Origin: Brugia malayi
Taxonomy: Eukaryota; Nematoda; Chromadorea; Rhabditida; Onchocercidae
DNA: 64,000 nt
NCBI RefSeq assembly: GCF_000002995.4
Contig: NW_025062476.1
Span: 2,041,001 to 2,105,000, forward strand
Reading direction: 5' to 3'
Shown here: positions 13,301-24,907 of the stretch, in pieces
How positions within the stretch are numbered: the first letter of the stretch is position 1
How the letters are laid out: each line of letters starts with the position of its first letter
The notes under the pieces: model-generated
Database searches by the model: none
What the model was told of the DNA's origin: nothing
What the model saw: only the letters and a program-made list of their open reading frames with translations
Program-made: the position numbers and the translations under genes

Positions 13301-15248
13301 ACGGTCAGTCAAACGTTGAATGGAACTCCAACTTTCTCAGGCTTGAAAGAAGTAGGATTTTTTGCCTTTATAAACCATATAGGGAAGAAATGACTAGATG
13401 GTTCTCGATCTTAACTAAAAATTGTTTATGTTAGAAGGGAAGTTATATAGTAAAAGTTCTTTACTTTTATATAAACCACCAAGTGCGTAACTCTCGTATG
13501 AAACATTCATCAAAGCTTGCATAGTCAAAGATTACTGATTGCATGCTTTGTCTATATTTTGATGCTGTTCGACCATACTTACTTGTACACTGCACTGTAT
13601 ACGATATATATCGTGTTTTTTAATTGCATTTTAAATCTTATTTCTTTCAGTTTTCTTCTCTTCATATCTTTTATATCTATGAGATTTTTGTTAACTGAAT
13701 CGGTCTTTAGTCATATTTAAATTGTAAAACATGTTTTAAAATTTAAGGCGAAACCGATAGTAAACGTTGCAAAGGTGAGTGTTGATACTCAAATGGTACA
13801 TCCTTCGACATCTGCAATGGGTAGCACACGTGATGATGATTGTGATTCATTGAAATCTTATACATCATCTACGCCATGTTCTCCAATCTCTATGAAGCGG
13901 CGTCGGGTATCAGCCTGTTCCAGCAGCAGGCCAACCACATCTTCAATTGACGGTGACGATTATTTGTGTGAATGGAATGGATGCGGAAAGTAAGTATAGT
14001 CCTTTTTGTTGTACTAGTACATAATGCTCTTTATACCTTCGAACTTTTTGAAATTTATCTGCTTGCAAAACTACTTTAGAATATCATTTTTAGGCACTTC
14101 TCATCTGCATCTTTTGTTCTTTATCACTGCACCAAGGAACATGTTGGCGATGATCACAGCATACAATGTCACTGGCCACGATGCGATTCAACAGTGCGTG
14201 CCAAGTGGTCCATGGTGACGCATCTGCAAGATCACCATTGTAATGAAGCTGCTCTAAAAGCTGCAGCCAAAAGACGAAAAGAAGGTTGATGACTACAGAA
14301 ATTTATTTATATGGTGTTCTATTTTTTATGCGACAGTTTTTTAAATAAATGACCTACTAATGAGATGAAATTGAGCATAAACATAATCTGAATTGTCGTT
14401 TGAGAATTATCCTCATTCACAGTTATTTTTACAACGCTCTTTGTTGTTTGCAGGCCATGGTTTGCCTTTAGGACCAGTAAATCCCGAAAGACCACGAGAA
14501 ATTGTGCAGCACCCGGGATATTCAAAGAATGCAGCTGTTGAAGCAATCCGAAGGCATGCCTTCAATTACCTTCCCCGTGACATCACGGTATGCGTATTTT
14601 AAGTTCTCATCATAATAATTTATGCTGCAGTTTTTTCAAAGTGTCTAGTTTCTTTTTTGTTTTCAATGTTGAGCTGAATTGAATTTAAGAATTAAAACCT
14701 TTATAAAGCTCAAATATGCGAACATGTTGAGAACTTATAGGATGATCCTGAAGGACCCGTGACAAAAAGCATCCGCTTGACCAGCTGTCTTATTCTCAGA
14801 AACTTGGCGCGTTATTCAAACGATGGAAGACGGTAAACTTTATTCTGTTAATTATCACATGACCTTAATTTTAACTTAAAATTTTGTAGAACAGGAGAGA
14901 ACTTGATATTTCCATTTTATCTTTTTTCTTGCATATGTTATAAATGCATGTTGCTTGTCAGGTCAATTTTATCAATAAATTGATTTATATTTATTGTAGA
15001 CTTAAATAAACTGGATTGTGTAGTTACTAATTTATTTCAGACTTCTTCGCCGACACGAACGTTTGCTTAGTTGGTTATCGTTATCGCGTGTGGAAAGTAG
15101 CTCAGCATTAGCACAACTTCTTGCTGAACTATATTCTCAGCCGTCTTCTTCGTCTTCCCCTTTCTGTTCATCCTCATCGTTATCACCTCATCGTACTTAT
15201 CATGTGCCAACTGCATTAAATGCTGTTACACTCGCAAAAGCCTTATGA
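7341..15248 (+). CDS. ARID2: ARID2-like PBAF chromatin-remodelling subunit (24 exons)
   Basis: Subunit of PBAF-type SWI/SNF remodelling complexes in the nucleus; C. elegans SWSN-7 is the expected counterpart. The hand-built model closes in frame to 1,124 residues. Exons: 7341-7465, 7843-7936, 8300-8397, 8491-8639, 8855-8937, 9024-9144, 9326-9498, 9653-9813, 10056-10137, 10294-10383, 10685-10846, 11087-11284, 11369-11482, 11647-11804, 11940-12058, 12193-12340, 12546-12672, 12832-12957, 13172-13351, 13748-13989, 14094-14284, 14454-14587, 14741-14832, 15041-15248. Domains in order: ARID DNA-binding domain at about residues 8-112; helical repeat region with [11 protein letters not shown], as in ARID2; RFX-type winged helix at about 551-642 ([12 protein letters not shown], then [18 protein letters not shown]); two C2H2-like fingers at about 911-975 (CEWNGCGK, then CHWPRC). 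ARID plus RFX plus late zinc fingers is diagnostic of ARID2. Intron 3 uses a GC donor. Shorter than the roughly 1,835-residue human protein, mainly in the low-complexity middle. Confidence 0.93.
8398..8490 (+). other. GC-AG intron in ARID2
   Basis: The ARID frame needs an exon end at 8397 (phase 2, CG + A = Arg, giving YMRYLSKYE), and the bases that follow are GCAAGT, the consensus for the rare GC-AG intron class. The nearby GT at 8402 would leave phase 0 and break the ARID frame. The acceptor TTTTTAG is ordinary. Confidence 0.8.
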
Positions 15249-16169
15249 CCAGACCAGTGGAATGTGTTTTATATATCGCAAAGGATATTCTCATTTTACA
15301 GAATCAGTTATTTTAGACTGAATTAATTTTTTAATTACATTAACAACCTCTTCATCTAATCAATTTGTTTTATGCTGCAAATACATGATTTTGTTTTCAT
15401 TGAGAGGATAGTTGCTGCAGTTCTGTTTTGTTAATTTTCTTTTTTATTTGAAATTTCTTCATCAATAGGTGTGATTTATTATATCTAGCTGAGCCCAAAT
15501 TTTGTCGTCTGAAGCAATTTTAATCCCAAATTCTGATTAAATTAAGGCTCCAGTATGCGTATTGCAAGAATTTTGCTATCCGTTTATTTTAGCATATGAA
15601 TTTTCTTTCATGATACATATGTTTTGAAGAAGACAGTTAATTACGTTTATGTATAAATGCTCTTTGTTTTGCGGACCATTTATAATATTTTGTAAAATTA
15701 TATTCTTCGGATTGTGTATATTCATATGTTCGTGCTATTCCTTTTGTGATTTTACCATGTATTATGTGACATAAAATTGTGTCGTTGAGAATCTAAATCG
15801 AATATCATTTTCAGTAAAAAGAAATTGTTCCAACACTTTAGAATACTAGCAGTATGTATTTCTGTTCCAAATGTATTTCTAGTAATCATCTTAGATGAAG
15901 TTAGCAAATTGAATGTTCAAATTACTGGATAAGAGTATTCATATAATTCTGACAATCTATTGAAAGATAGTTGTAATAGCTGGGCTTTTGCTTACATTGT
16001 ACTAGTGGTTATCATTTGTACAAAGTTAGATTATTGATGGATTACTTGGATAGATCATGGAGCTAAATCTTTTTGAGTTTTTTTTTTTTTTTGTAAATAC
16101 AGGAATAAAATGCTTCATATCTGAATTCGATATCTGGAGGATGTAGTGAAAAAGTAGTGATTGGAAGAG
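15249..16169 (+). other. ARID2 3' UTR and spacer to HDAC3
   Basis: About 920 bp of AT-rich sequence without a gene. The first part should be ARID2 3' UTR and the end is the HDAC3 leader. No convincing poly(A) signal stands out for ARID2, and the spacing is longer than is usual inside a nematode operon. Confidence 0.6.
16080..16102 (+). promoter_or_regulatory. Probable trans-splice acceptor of HDAC3
   Basis: A T-run (16080-16092) followed by GTAAATACAG, with AG at 16101-16102, lies 67 bases before the HDAC3 ATG. A U-rich tract plus CAG upstream of the first exon fits SL1 addition. Confidence 0.5.
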
Positions 16170-18869
16170 ATGACATCAAAACGGGAGGTATGCTATTATT
16201 TTCATCATGATGTACCGAATTTTCATTATGGCTCGAGACATCCTATGAAGCCACAACGTTTAGCTGCTTTACATAGTTTGGTTGTTAATTATGGTTTGCA
16301 TAAAGAAATGCTTGTCCTTACACCGCCTCGCGCATCTGCAATCGAGATTGAGCGGTTTCATTCAAAGTAAGTTATTTGCGCATACTAAAATCATCTCAAG
16401 TGTACACTACTATGATCTGGTTATTGCATAATAAAGAGTGTATTTTCAATGTATTTAAATTGGAAAGGTATGGACATTGTGAGATTATTTTTATCGCTCA
16501 ACTATTTGAGATATTCTAAAATGTTGCATTCAAAATGCATTTTGATTATTTTTTTTGTATCATTTTTTGTCTTAATTTTTATAGGGCAAATTAAAATTAT
16601 GTACGACTGATACCTTTCCATTCATTTTATTCTTGTTTGTATGCTGAAATCTTTTTTCTTTTTTTTTTGAACAAATTAACTTGCATTGATTTCTCTTATT
16701 GTAGTACTTAAGATAATTATTCGGAATTAAGAAATATGAAGCTATTCTGTCCTTACCTTGTAATTATCTGTTAACCTCACATAAATAAGATAAGACACAG
16801 AAATATGATGATTGATTTAGGTAGTAATTCTTTTGAAATTCTATACTTGCAGAGATTACGTGGACTTTCTTCAACGAGTGTCACCTCGTACAGCTGATCA
16901 ATATGAGAATCTTTTCTCACAATATAATATTGGTGAAGACTGTCCAATTTTCGATGGAATTTTCGAATTTTGTTCCATTTATACAGGCGCTACGCTTAGT
17001 GGTACAGTTTAAATTCTATATGTATACATGAGAACTTCCCTAATTTTTTTTTTTGTCTTTTAGTTAAATTAAAAAGCAATTTATTCTGAAAAATATTTCC
17101 TTTGTATACAACAAGCAATAACATTTTGCAGGTGTTGCTCGTTTGAATCATGGTCTAAGTGATATTGCTATTAATTGGAGTGGTGGTCTTCATCATGCTA
17201 AAAAACGTGAAGCTTCAGGATTTTGTTATGTGAATGACATTGTTATTGGAATTTTGGAATTGCTTAAATATCATCCTCGAGTGCTTTATATTGATATTGA
17301 TATACATCATGGTGATGGAGTTCAGGTAATATTTATTAATAAACATTGAAAAAAAATTTTTTTGTAAGCAATAATGTGGTTGTTTTTTTTTTTTTGATTT
17401 GTTAATTCTTCTATTTTGTAGTTATTCAGTTTTTCTCAGACAAAACATTTTCAGGAAGCATTCTATTTAACTGATCGAGTGATGACTGTCTCGTTTCATA
17501 AGTACGGCAATTATTTTTTCCCAGGAACTGGGGATATGTATGATGTTGGGCAAGATAGTGGTCGTTATTATGCTGTGAACGTTCCCATGAAAGAGGGAAT
17601 GGATGATGAAAGTATTCATTCATATATTTAATTTTGTAAGAAATAGATTTAATTTGTAAGAAATACCGATTGGACAAAATTTCAATTAACTTTTACTATG
17701 ATGACAAACTTCAGTATGTGTGTGAACTTCTTCATATCTATTTTCAGTTTTCAGTTTTGGAATTAAATGCATTTCAGATTATCATTCCTTATTCAAACCA
17801 GTCGTACGAGCTGTTATTGATTGTTTCAATCCATCAGTTATTGTACTGCAGTGTGGAGCTGATTCATTAGGATGTGATCGGTTGGGATGTTTCAACTTGA
17901 GCTTTTCGGGTCATGGGTTTGTTATCTCTGCTTATTAAATATGTATAACAATTTTATTGCTGTATATCATTGATGACAAATCCTCATGTAGTGTTTTCAG
18001 TTTTCGATTTCTATACAAAACAAAACGATTAACAGTAAACATTTTTTGTTTCTTTTAGTTATTTAAACATCACTTTAGGGAATGTGTAGATTTTGTTCGC
18101 AGTTTGGGAATTCCAATGCTTGCAGTTGGTGGTGGAGGATATACATTACGTAACGTAGCACGATGCTGGACTTATGAAACTGCAATTCTAGTTGGCAAAA
18201 AAGATGAAATACCAGATGAAATTCCAAATAACACTGGTAATATTTTCATTCTCTTTGGGAACCCTAATCCAGATTTCCAATAATATCAGTTGGTATTTTG
18301 TAATATTTCAGAGGAATATACGATTTAAAATAATTGTTTTCAGAATACTTGCAATTCTTTGCTCCAGAATTTACGCTAAGACCAACACTAGCAAAAAGGC
18401 AGGAGAATCAAAATACGAAAGAAGTCTGTCCAATTAAATACTAAATTCTTTACTTGTAAAGCGTCATTTGAATTCATATTAGGATTTAAATCTTTCTACA
18501 TGCTACCTCCTTTTTATGAAAGGTTCTGGTGATATTTCTGCATAATTTTTAGTATATCACTGCTCTCAAGCAAGAAGTGTTAGATCATCTGAGACAAATT
18601 CGTCATGCTCCTTCAGTGCAAATGCAAGAGGTACCACCTGATCTTCTAGATCCCGACGAGGTACTTTTCATTGTGTCTTTTTTTTATAAAAATGTAAATT
18701 TAAAGGTTACTGGCATTAAAATACATATTGTGGACCATTCTCAAGTTTCCATTTACTTTTTCAGGTATTTTATGCACAGGAATCTCCTCCAGACATTCTT
18801 CCAACTGATAATGATCCAGATGGCGGCACATTTCTCGGTACCGGTTCCGAAACTGATCACTTGTCATGA
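16170..18869 (+). CDS. HDAC3: Class I histone deacetylase, HDAC3 type (9 exons)
   Basis: Zinc-dependent lysine deacetylase, the catalytic core of NCoR/SMRT-type corepressor complexes. Exons: 16170-16366, 16853-17001, 17132-17325, 17455-17611, 17778-17916, 18079-18236, 18344-18423, 18553-18660, 18765-18869. They close to 428 residues, the same length as human HDAC3. Catalytic features are present: the His pair in GGLHHAKK (residues 136-137), the zinc ligands in [11 protein letters not shown] and [12 protein letters not shown], and the transition-state Tyr in [13 protein letters not shown]3-specific stretches ([31 protein letters not shown] near the end) separate it from HDAC1/2. The ATG at 16170 is chosen because it begins the HDAC fold at the usual distance; an in-frame TTG lies 9 bases upstream. 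Oddity: the usual GAGHPMKP loop reads GSRHPMKP. A strong acceptor at 19145 suggests a further 3' exon. Confidence 0.95.
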
Positions 18870-18947
18870 CTTTCTGGTGCTCACTGGTATGCTCTATCCT
18901 GAACCATTTTAGGAATATTTCGCTTATTGCATTTCAGACTAACACCA

Positions 18948-18973
18948 ATATATATATATATATATATATATAT
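18948..18973. repeat. (TA)n microsatellite
   Basis: About twelve TA dinucleotides, just downstream of the HDAC3 stop codon and within a probable 3' UTR intron. Confidence 0.95.
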
Positions 18974-19291
18974 CTTGCTTTAATAATAATAGTTTGCTTT
19001 AATTTTTTATATCAACAACCTGTATTGTTTCATATTTCACCGTTGAATTTAGGAATCTAACATTTCAGAGGTTTTTTTTTTACGCTCCATTTAGGAAACT
19101 TAAGCCAAAATTTTAATGTTTGTTTCTAAACATATTTTGTTTCAGATGAAATCGTTCATGAAACACGAAGAATGAAGATCATTGGGGAAACATATGGTCA
19201 TCCTTATGTGGTTAAATAACAGATATAACTGTGATAGATTTTTTAAGGCTGTTTTCAGATGAGATCAATTTGAATAGATAAATGCGAATAG

Positions 19292-19297
19292 AATAAA
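19292..19297 (+). promoter_or_regulatory. Candidate poly(A) signal of HDAC3
   Basis: AATAAA about 420 bases after the HDAC3 stop and 73 bases after the end of the possible extra 3' exon. Confidence 0.45.
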
Positions 19298-20285
19298 CTT
19301 ACCTATTATTTAAAAGATTATCAAGGTAACTCCAAATCTACAAAGAATAAAGAATGTTCATATCAAAAGGTTTAAATAAGCAAAATGGTTGAAAGAGACA
19401 AACCGAACATGTTCCCAAAATAAAAAACTGCATCCAAGAAAAAATACTGCTTTAAAGACAATGATTTGTTTAGTATCAACGGTTTGACTTTTTATTTCCT
19501 TCAGTTGTTCAGTAACAAAAAAACAAAACAAAGTGTACTGAAGGTCGATTCTATTCTAGAGTACCGCGTAGTCCCAAAATGCCGTGATGGTGCACGATTA
19601 TTTACCTCTAATGATGTTACATTTGGAAAAAATTAACTGTCGCGTACATTCGGAAAAAATATTAAAGAACAGTTGTATACACAAAAATTATAGAGGACAA
19701 TTATATTATAACAGTGTAACGACTTTAGAGGAATAGTAATAGTGCATAGATAATGAAGTCATTTAATGTACCTGTTGCAGAAAGACGACTTTAAGCACAA
19801 CATTGCCTTCGAGGATCGGAATAAGTTTCAATACGTTTCAACAACTTACCAGAATGTTATTAAACGATGGAAAGTTACCGCAAACGCTTTTCATCGAAAC
19901 ACAACCGTTTTCAGCGCATCTTTAGGATGAATCTGTAAACCTGTTGTAAACCTAAAGCAATTTTGTAAATACCATAAGCCTATTATCACATGCAAAAATC
20001 TTAAAAATTCTTTAATGAATAGGGACATGTTTACTCTTTGTAAAGCTAGATCTATTTAACTGTCATTATCAACATAGAAGAGGCGTTTGGTATCCTAATA
20101 CATGTTTCTAAAATGTTAAGCATCTTCAAATAACCATTCTTTTGTAAGACACGACGCATTCTTGATAATTTTTGATTAATTTTTTTGAAATGAATTTCAA
20201 ACAATCAATTCCTCCCTTTAATTTTTTCTTATGTTTATTAAATATAATGATAACCGGAATTCAAAGTTCATTGCGGTCTACGGTA

Positions 20286-23200
20286 TTACATTGACGAATG
20301 GTATTTGCATGATGTAAATGCCTTAATATCCATAAAACAAGAGATGCATGTTTCAAAGGTTGACTTTGGTCACAAATATAATTAATGACGAGTTGATGGG
20401 ACCAAAAAATAATTTAAAAAAAAAAGAAATAGCACCTCAAGTACTGCTTCAGCACCATCATTAAATCTGTACGCAACTCGACCATCAACAACCAGATGAG
20501 CATCATAACAACGTGAATGTAGTCGTAAACGCTTTACTAGACCACGAGGTGGGAATTCTGGATATGTTGCATTATATATTGGATTGCGAACGCAGTAGGC
20601 CATATCTACAAAAAACATTGAGATAAAAAGCTAGAGGAAATTCTCTCTCTCTCTCTCTCAAAAGTTTCACCAACAAGAAATGAACAACCATGGAAGGAAG
20701 GAAAGATCACTTTTACAGTCTGGAGTAAACAGCAGACGACTATTATAAATGTCACGAATCCTCTGAATTAATGATTTGTCTTCTGTCAGTGTCGTACATC
20801 CGATCTCCTTTGAAGCGATATCCAGGATACTAGATACACAGTGGTCAGTCACCTTGTTTACATTGAAATACCAAGAAGTCGAGCCAGATCCTAAACTATT
20901 CAGTCTTGTTTTTTCATATGAATCTTGATGAAAAGCATTTAGCATCTTAAACAATAAAAGATGTACAGCACAGAAATTTTAATGATATTACAATAAAGCA
21001 CATGAAAAAAAAAAAAAAAAAAAGAGTAAAAATCACAAGTATTGTTTTGTTTGATAAGTAGTAGTTTCTATACATGGCTGTATATCTTCAAACATTCGTT
21101 ACCTCTTATTTTGTTCATCCAAAATGGAAAATTGATACTTCAGAAATTGAAAAGCACGCTATGTTTTTCACGTCGCATATGAAGTTTGCTAGGAGATTTT
21201 AAAAAATTAAAGATATTCCAGAAAAAAAGTGTTCTACAACACTCTGGGTTACTGGAAAAGATTTCGGTGACACCGAATCTGTAAAAATCGAACCTGTACA
21301 TATTATAACACCGCTGCTTTTTTGTTTCACCATCTCACTATCATCATACTGAATTTCATAATACGAAACACGTGATGATAAGCTCTCTCCGATAAAAACG
21401 TCATTTAAAGCCAAATCTGACAACACATTCACATGTTCTTCAGCAATGTTTCCTGATATTCTCGTTGATTTCAACATCTCCCTAAGATGAGAGATAATAA
21501 GTTTAACAAAAAAATATTAATGACGTGATATCATTTAAAAGTTAAAAAAAAAAAGCTAGTCTTAAATTTAAAAAACGAAATTACTGAGATATGTGTATGT
21601 ACGAGTAGTGTACTGCGGACTAAAATCCCGCTGGAAAGTAAGCAATAATGAAAGAAAATCTGTAGTAATCAAATCATACTGCTTTTTTGAGTTATAAAAA
21701 GGAAGCTGCTCTTCATGCAAATAAAACGGTTTGATATCTCCAACATCACCTTCCAGACGTATGCGTATACGTTGTCGATATAACCACCTGAAATTTGTAC
21801 TTCATGAAATACAACTGATACTTAGAAATTACGATTATAGAAAAATTATAGCTTAACTTAAATCACAAGTGATTATTTTTCAACCACATTTCTTTGTTAA
21901 ATAGCAATGAGTAGGGAAAGGATAAAAACAGAATTTTCCTGTTTTACTGCTTTGAGATGAACAGAAGCCGTTAATATCGGACAACCAATAGTCACTTTGT
22001 GAAAAAAAATTTTTACCTTTGTGAAATATATATACCTTGGTGGAAAAAAATTTAATAGTGTTAGTATCGAAAACAAGATTTATTACCTGAAATCACCAGC
22101 AAGTAATCGTTTTAAGGCATCTCTGAAATATTCGTGCGATAGTTTCTTCAGCAAACAAAGATGGCCCTCTGAGCTAAAACTGGAATAACTGTTTGCGACA
22201 TAAAAATTTATAAAAGAAGATAAAGTGGAAAAACAATAAGTACCACATAAGCACATTATACATCCTAATTTTATATACCAATTTGTAAAGTAGAGAACCA
22301 CTTCTTATGCACTATTTTCATTTATCCCTAATTTCTCAACGATTTACATTCAGCCATCTACACTATAGATTGCCACTTCATGAAAAATGATGTAGTTGCA
22401 GAATTTTATTGAAGACTCTAAAATTCATAAGTCCTAAAACTACAAGGAGAAAAAAAAAATGAAGAATGTCGCAAGTTAATTACAGGTTTCAACAATGTTC
22501 GAAACATTATAAAACTTTAACCCCATAGGATCGGTATTTATCCCTATCACAGGTTTCTCCGCCGATAAAATTCTTGAAGCTGCGTGAAGAAATGTGCCAT
22601 CACCACCCGCAGAAAATATAGCATCAGCCCATGAAACTGCAGCATTATTATAATCGACTTTCTGTACAGTTCGAGTTTCGATACCACAAGCTCTGACATT
22701 AAATAGTGAATTAATGATGAGCAAAGCATTCAGATAAAACATGCGCACTTTTATGAAACTTTTGCAAGAAAAAAAAAGTCGAATGGAAAAAAATTATGAT
22801 TTTGTTTATAAGCGCGCAATTACGACAATATAAAACCATCTGAATATTAAAATCTGATTGAAAAGTAATCTGCAAACCTTAGTTCACCTATCACAACATT
22901 TAAAAACCGGTAGTGTTCATCATAACGCCTCCGAAGCCTATCATAGTTAGATCCTCGTCGTGCCAGCTTAAAAAAAAAAAAAAATAATGTGTGATTCTAA
23001 AAAGTAAAATTCATTCCAGTTGATGGACAAAAAATAGTCACACAATTTTTTAAAAACAGAAAAGGAAAGGGAAAGATGTATCAATAAATTTTACCGCTTT
23101 TTTCAACTGAGTTTCGTCAAGAAATGGATGATTTTGCCTTTCATATTCCAACCGTGTTAATTTAGATAGAATCAAAACCTTTTTAGGTTTGAAAATAGGT

Positions 23201-23610
23201 TTCTGAAACATTATAAATTAGTCCTATTAAGTAGTGTCAAATATTGAATTAGTTTATGTATGAATTACATATGAATTTCATACTACTATCAAAAAATATC
23301 ATCACTGGAACTAATAAAATGAGATATAGAAGTAAAATTAGAACTCATTAAAAAGTCTAAAAAACTGACACAAACACAGGTTATTTTATTTTTTCTATTT
23401 TATTAGTGTTTTTTTATCAAATCAAAAATAAGTAACCTTCTCGACTGTGCTGGAATTATCGCTAGTCTGTATTTTCATTCCTGCATTACTACAATATGAC
23501 GATTTATATGTAGCAGCAATACTATCCATATTAATAGCAAAAGGCGGTATTGCAACGTCGCGCGCCAATAGTGAATTATTTACCGAAAATCTCTGCATAA
23601 TGCGTTTCAT
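20286..23610 (-). CDS. NADK2: Mitochondrial NAD kinase 2 (10 exons)
   Basis: Phosphorylates NAD+ to NADP+ in the mitochondrial matrix. Exons in transcript order: 23437-23610, 23095-23202, 22878-22966, 22522-22692, 22087-22173, 21680-21787, 21294-21481, 20711-20890, 20436-20605, and tentatively 20286-20321. The total of 436 residues compares with 442 in human. The diagnostic NAD-kinase GGDGT motif is at residues 153-157 (SAGGDGTFLHAA), followed by VIGINTDP, SEGHLCL, NDVFIGESLSSR, QKSSG, a CTGSGST-type loop and VVDGR...FNDGA, all in the NADK2 rather than the cytosolic NADK order. The first about 55 residues have no domain and fit a targeting region. The last exon is the weakest part: its acceptor (ATATTAAG) is poor and it encodes only 11 residues. 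Without it the frame would stop at 20382. It lies divergent from UBE2G1 and convergent with HDAC3. Confidence 0.92.
20642..20659. repeat. (TC)n microsatellite in NADK2 intron 8
   Basis: Nine TC dinucleotides between the exons at 20436-20605 and 20711-20890. Confidence 0.9.
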
Positions 23611-24257
23611 TTGATTTTCAAAATAATTTTAAAAACAGCAATTGCAATAGCGATATGTGATAGCATAAGTGCAGTGAAAGTGCATGTTGTACTGATTTGT
23701 TGCTGCAACTAATTTTCGGTTAGTAATAATCTTGAAATGTAATTAAAATGATAAACATTAAACTAGCTGAACATTCATTACAAAAATACAATTTGTAAAT
23801 GAGGTGCAAATTGTATTTTTGATATTGAGATAGAATGAGAAGCAGTGTGAGAAGCATTAATGAAAAAGATAGACAAAAGCGCTTCATTCAGTACATATGA
23901 TCAGTTTTAGTTATGAACAATCTCAATGCTAATCCAATCGTGCATAATAAATAATAAACAGATTATAGTTTGAATATTTTTTCATCTACATAAAGCAGAA
24001 TATATATACAAATAAAACAAATGAAAGTGTGCTAGCTAATGAAATGAGAAAAGAATGAAATGAAAATTAAAAACAATTCGTTATAACAGTACACTTATCA
24101 AATTACAGAATGAAGAAAGAAGTGCAAATGAAGAAAGAAATGTAAATAAATGCTAAAAAAAAAAAAGAGAGGAAAAATTATTGAACAAATCAATATGTAC
24201 AGATATTGTAATGAAATGAAATATTCATCGATACATGTTAACTAACTAACAAAACAT

Positions 24258-24470
24258 TTAAATGAAATTTCTGAAATTAATCATTGCCAAACAAAATGCA
24301 AACAGTATAGCATTAACAGTTAACAGGAAAACCGGAATTACTGGAATAAAAAGCCGGAAATGCTTACGTCTTGATTCCGCGATCGCAAATAAATGTTGAC
24401 ATGAAAAATTGTTATAAAAATGGTCTACTGCTATATGTTCAATGATCTGTCTCCTCCTTCTCTCTTCCAT
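24258..24470 (-). CDS. Possible small single-pass membrane protein (70 aa)
   Basis: I do not recognise this frame. It has an Arg-rich start (MEERRRRQ), a His/Phe-rich middle, a second basic patch (ESRRKHFR), then a hydrophobic stretch of about 25 residues from LFIPVIPVFLLTVN onward, ending near the C-terminus (MINFRNFI). The basic patch before the hydrophobic segment would suit a positive-inside orientation. Local G+C is higher than in the surrounding sequence, and the frame has no stop across 70 codons in AT-rich DNA. Against it: no family match from memory, and no clear splice or poly(A) context. It could be chance, or one exon of a larger gene. Confidence 0.25.
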   Translation of the reverse strand: MEERRRRQIIEHIAVDHFYNNFSCQHLFAIAESRRKHFRLFIPVIPVFLLTVNAILFAFCLAMINFRNFI

Positions 24471-24494
24471 TTCTTTTCATTTCATTCTTTCACC

Positions 24495-24512
24495 CTCTCT
24501 CTCTCTCTCTCT
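24495..24512. repeat. (CT)n microsatellite
   Basis: Nine CT dinucleotides in the NADK2/UBE2G1 spacer, just upstream of the small - strand frame. Confidence 0.85.
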
Positions 24513-24900
24513 CCTTCTCTTTTTCTTCTCATCTTTTTTCTCTGTAATCAAAATATTATGGAATTGATGATATAAGCTGACTTTACCTGTTCTGTGACTT
24601 TGTAACCTTTAACCTGTTGTGTGACCTATAACCTTTACCTATCTTCATAAATGCAACTATTTATCTCTTACATCAATCATCACTTATGTAAGCATATTTT
24701 GTGATTGATTCATTGCAAATATTAGCATTTCACTGCATATAACTTTGTTTTGTCAAAAGATTTTACATTTCAAAAAAATAAAATTTACTTTTTTAAAAAA
24801 AAAAAAAAAAAGTTCATTTATTTTTGTGAAATGTATAAGGCATACATTCATGTGACACAGTAACATTTATTAGAAAGATAAAGTGAGAAACGGTTGTATC

Positions 24901-24902
24901 AG
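24901..24902 (+). promoter_or_regulatory. Probable trans-splice acceptor of UBE2G1
   Basis: GTATCAG ends at 24902, five bases before the ATG at 24908. Such a short leader is expected for an SL1-spliced mRNA. Confidence 0.5.
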
Positions 24903-24907
24903 TAGCG

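Larger units (their letters stand above)
18870..20285. other. Convergent intergenic region HDAC3 / NADK2
   Basis: Holds the 3' ends of two genes that point toward each other. A strong 3' splice site (TTTTGTTTCAG ending at 19145) with an open frame to TAA at 19219 suggests a last exon or alternative C-terminus of HDAC3. The rest (about 19300-20285) is AT-rich with no gene seen. Confidence 0.6.
23611..24907. other. Divergent intergenic region NADK2 / UBE2G1
   Basis: About 1.3 kb between two genes transcribed away from each other, so it should carry both promoters. It contains a possible small membrane-protein frame on the - strand (24258-24470), a CT run (24495-24512) and a tandem duplication of an 18-base unit near 24110-24147. 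Otherwise AT-rich. Confidence 0.6.

Noticed and set aside
16104..16109. AATAAA as poly(A) signal of ARID2
   Set aside because: It lies just after the HDAC3 trans-splice acceptor (AG at 16101-16102), so it would be inside the HDAC3 leader. It is also about 860 bases after the ARID2 stop.
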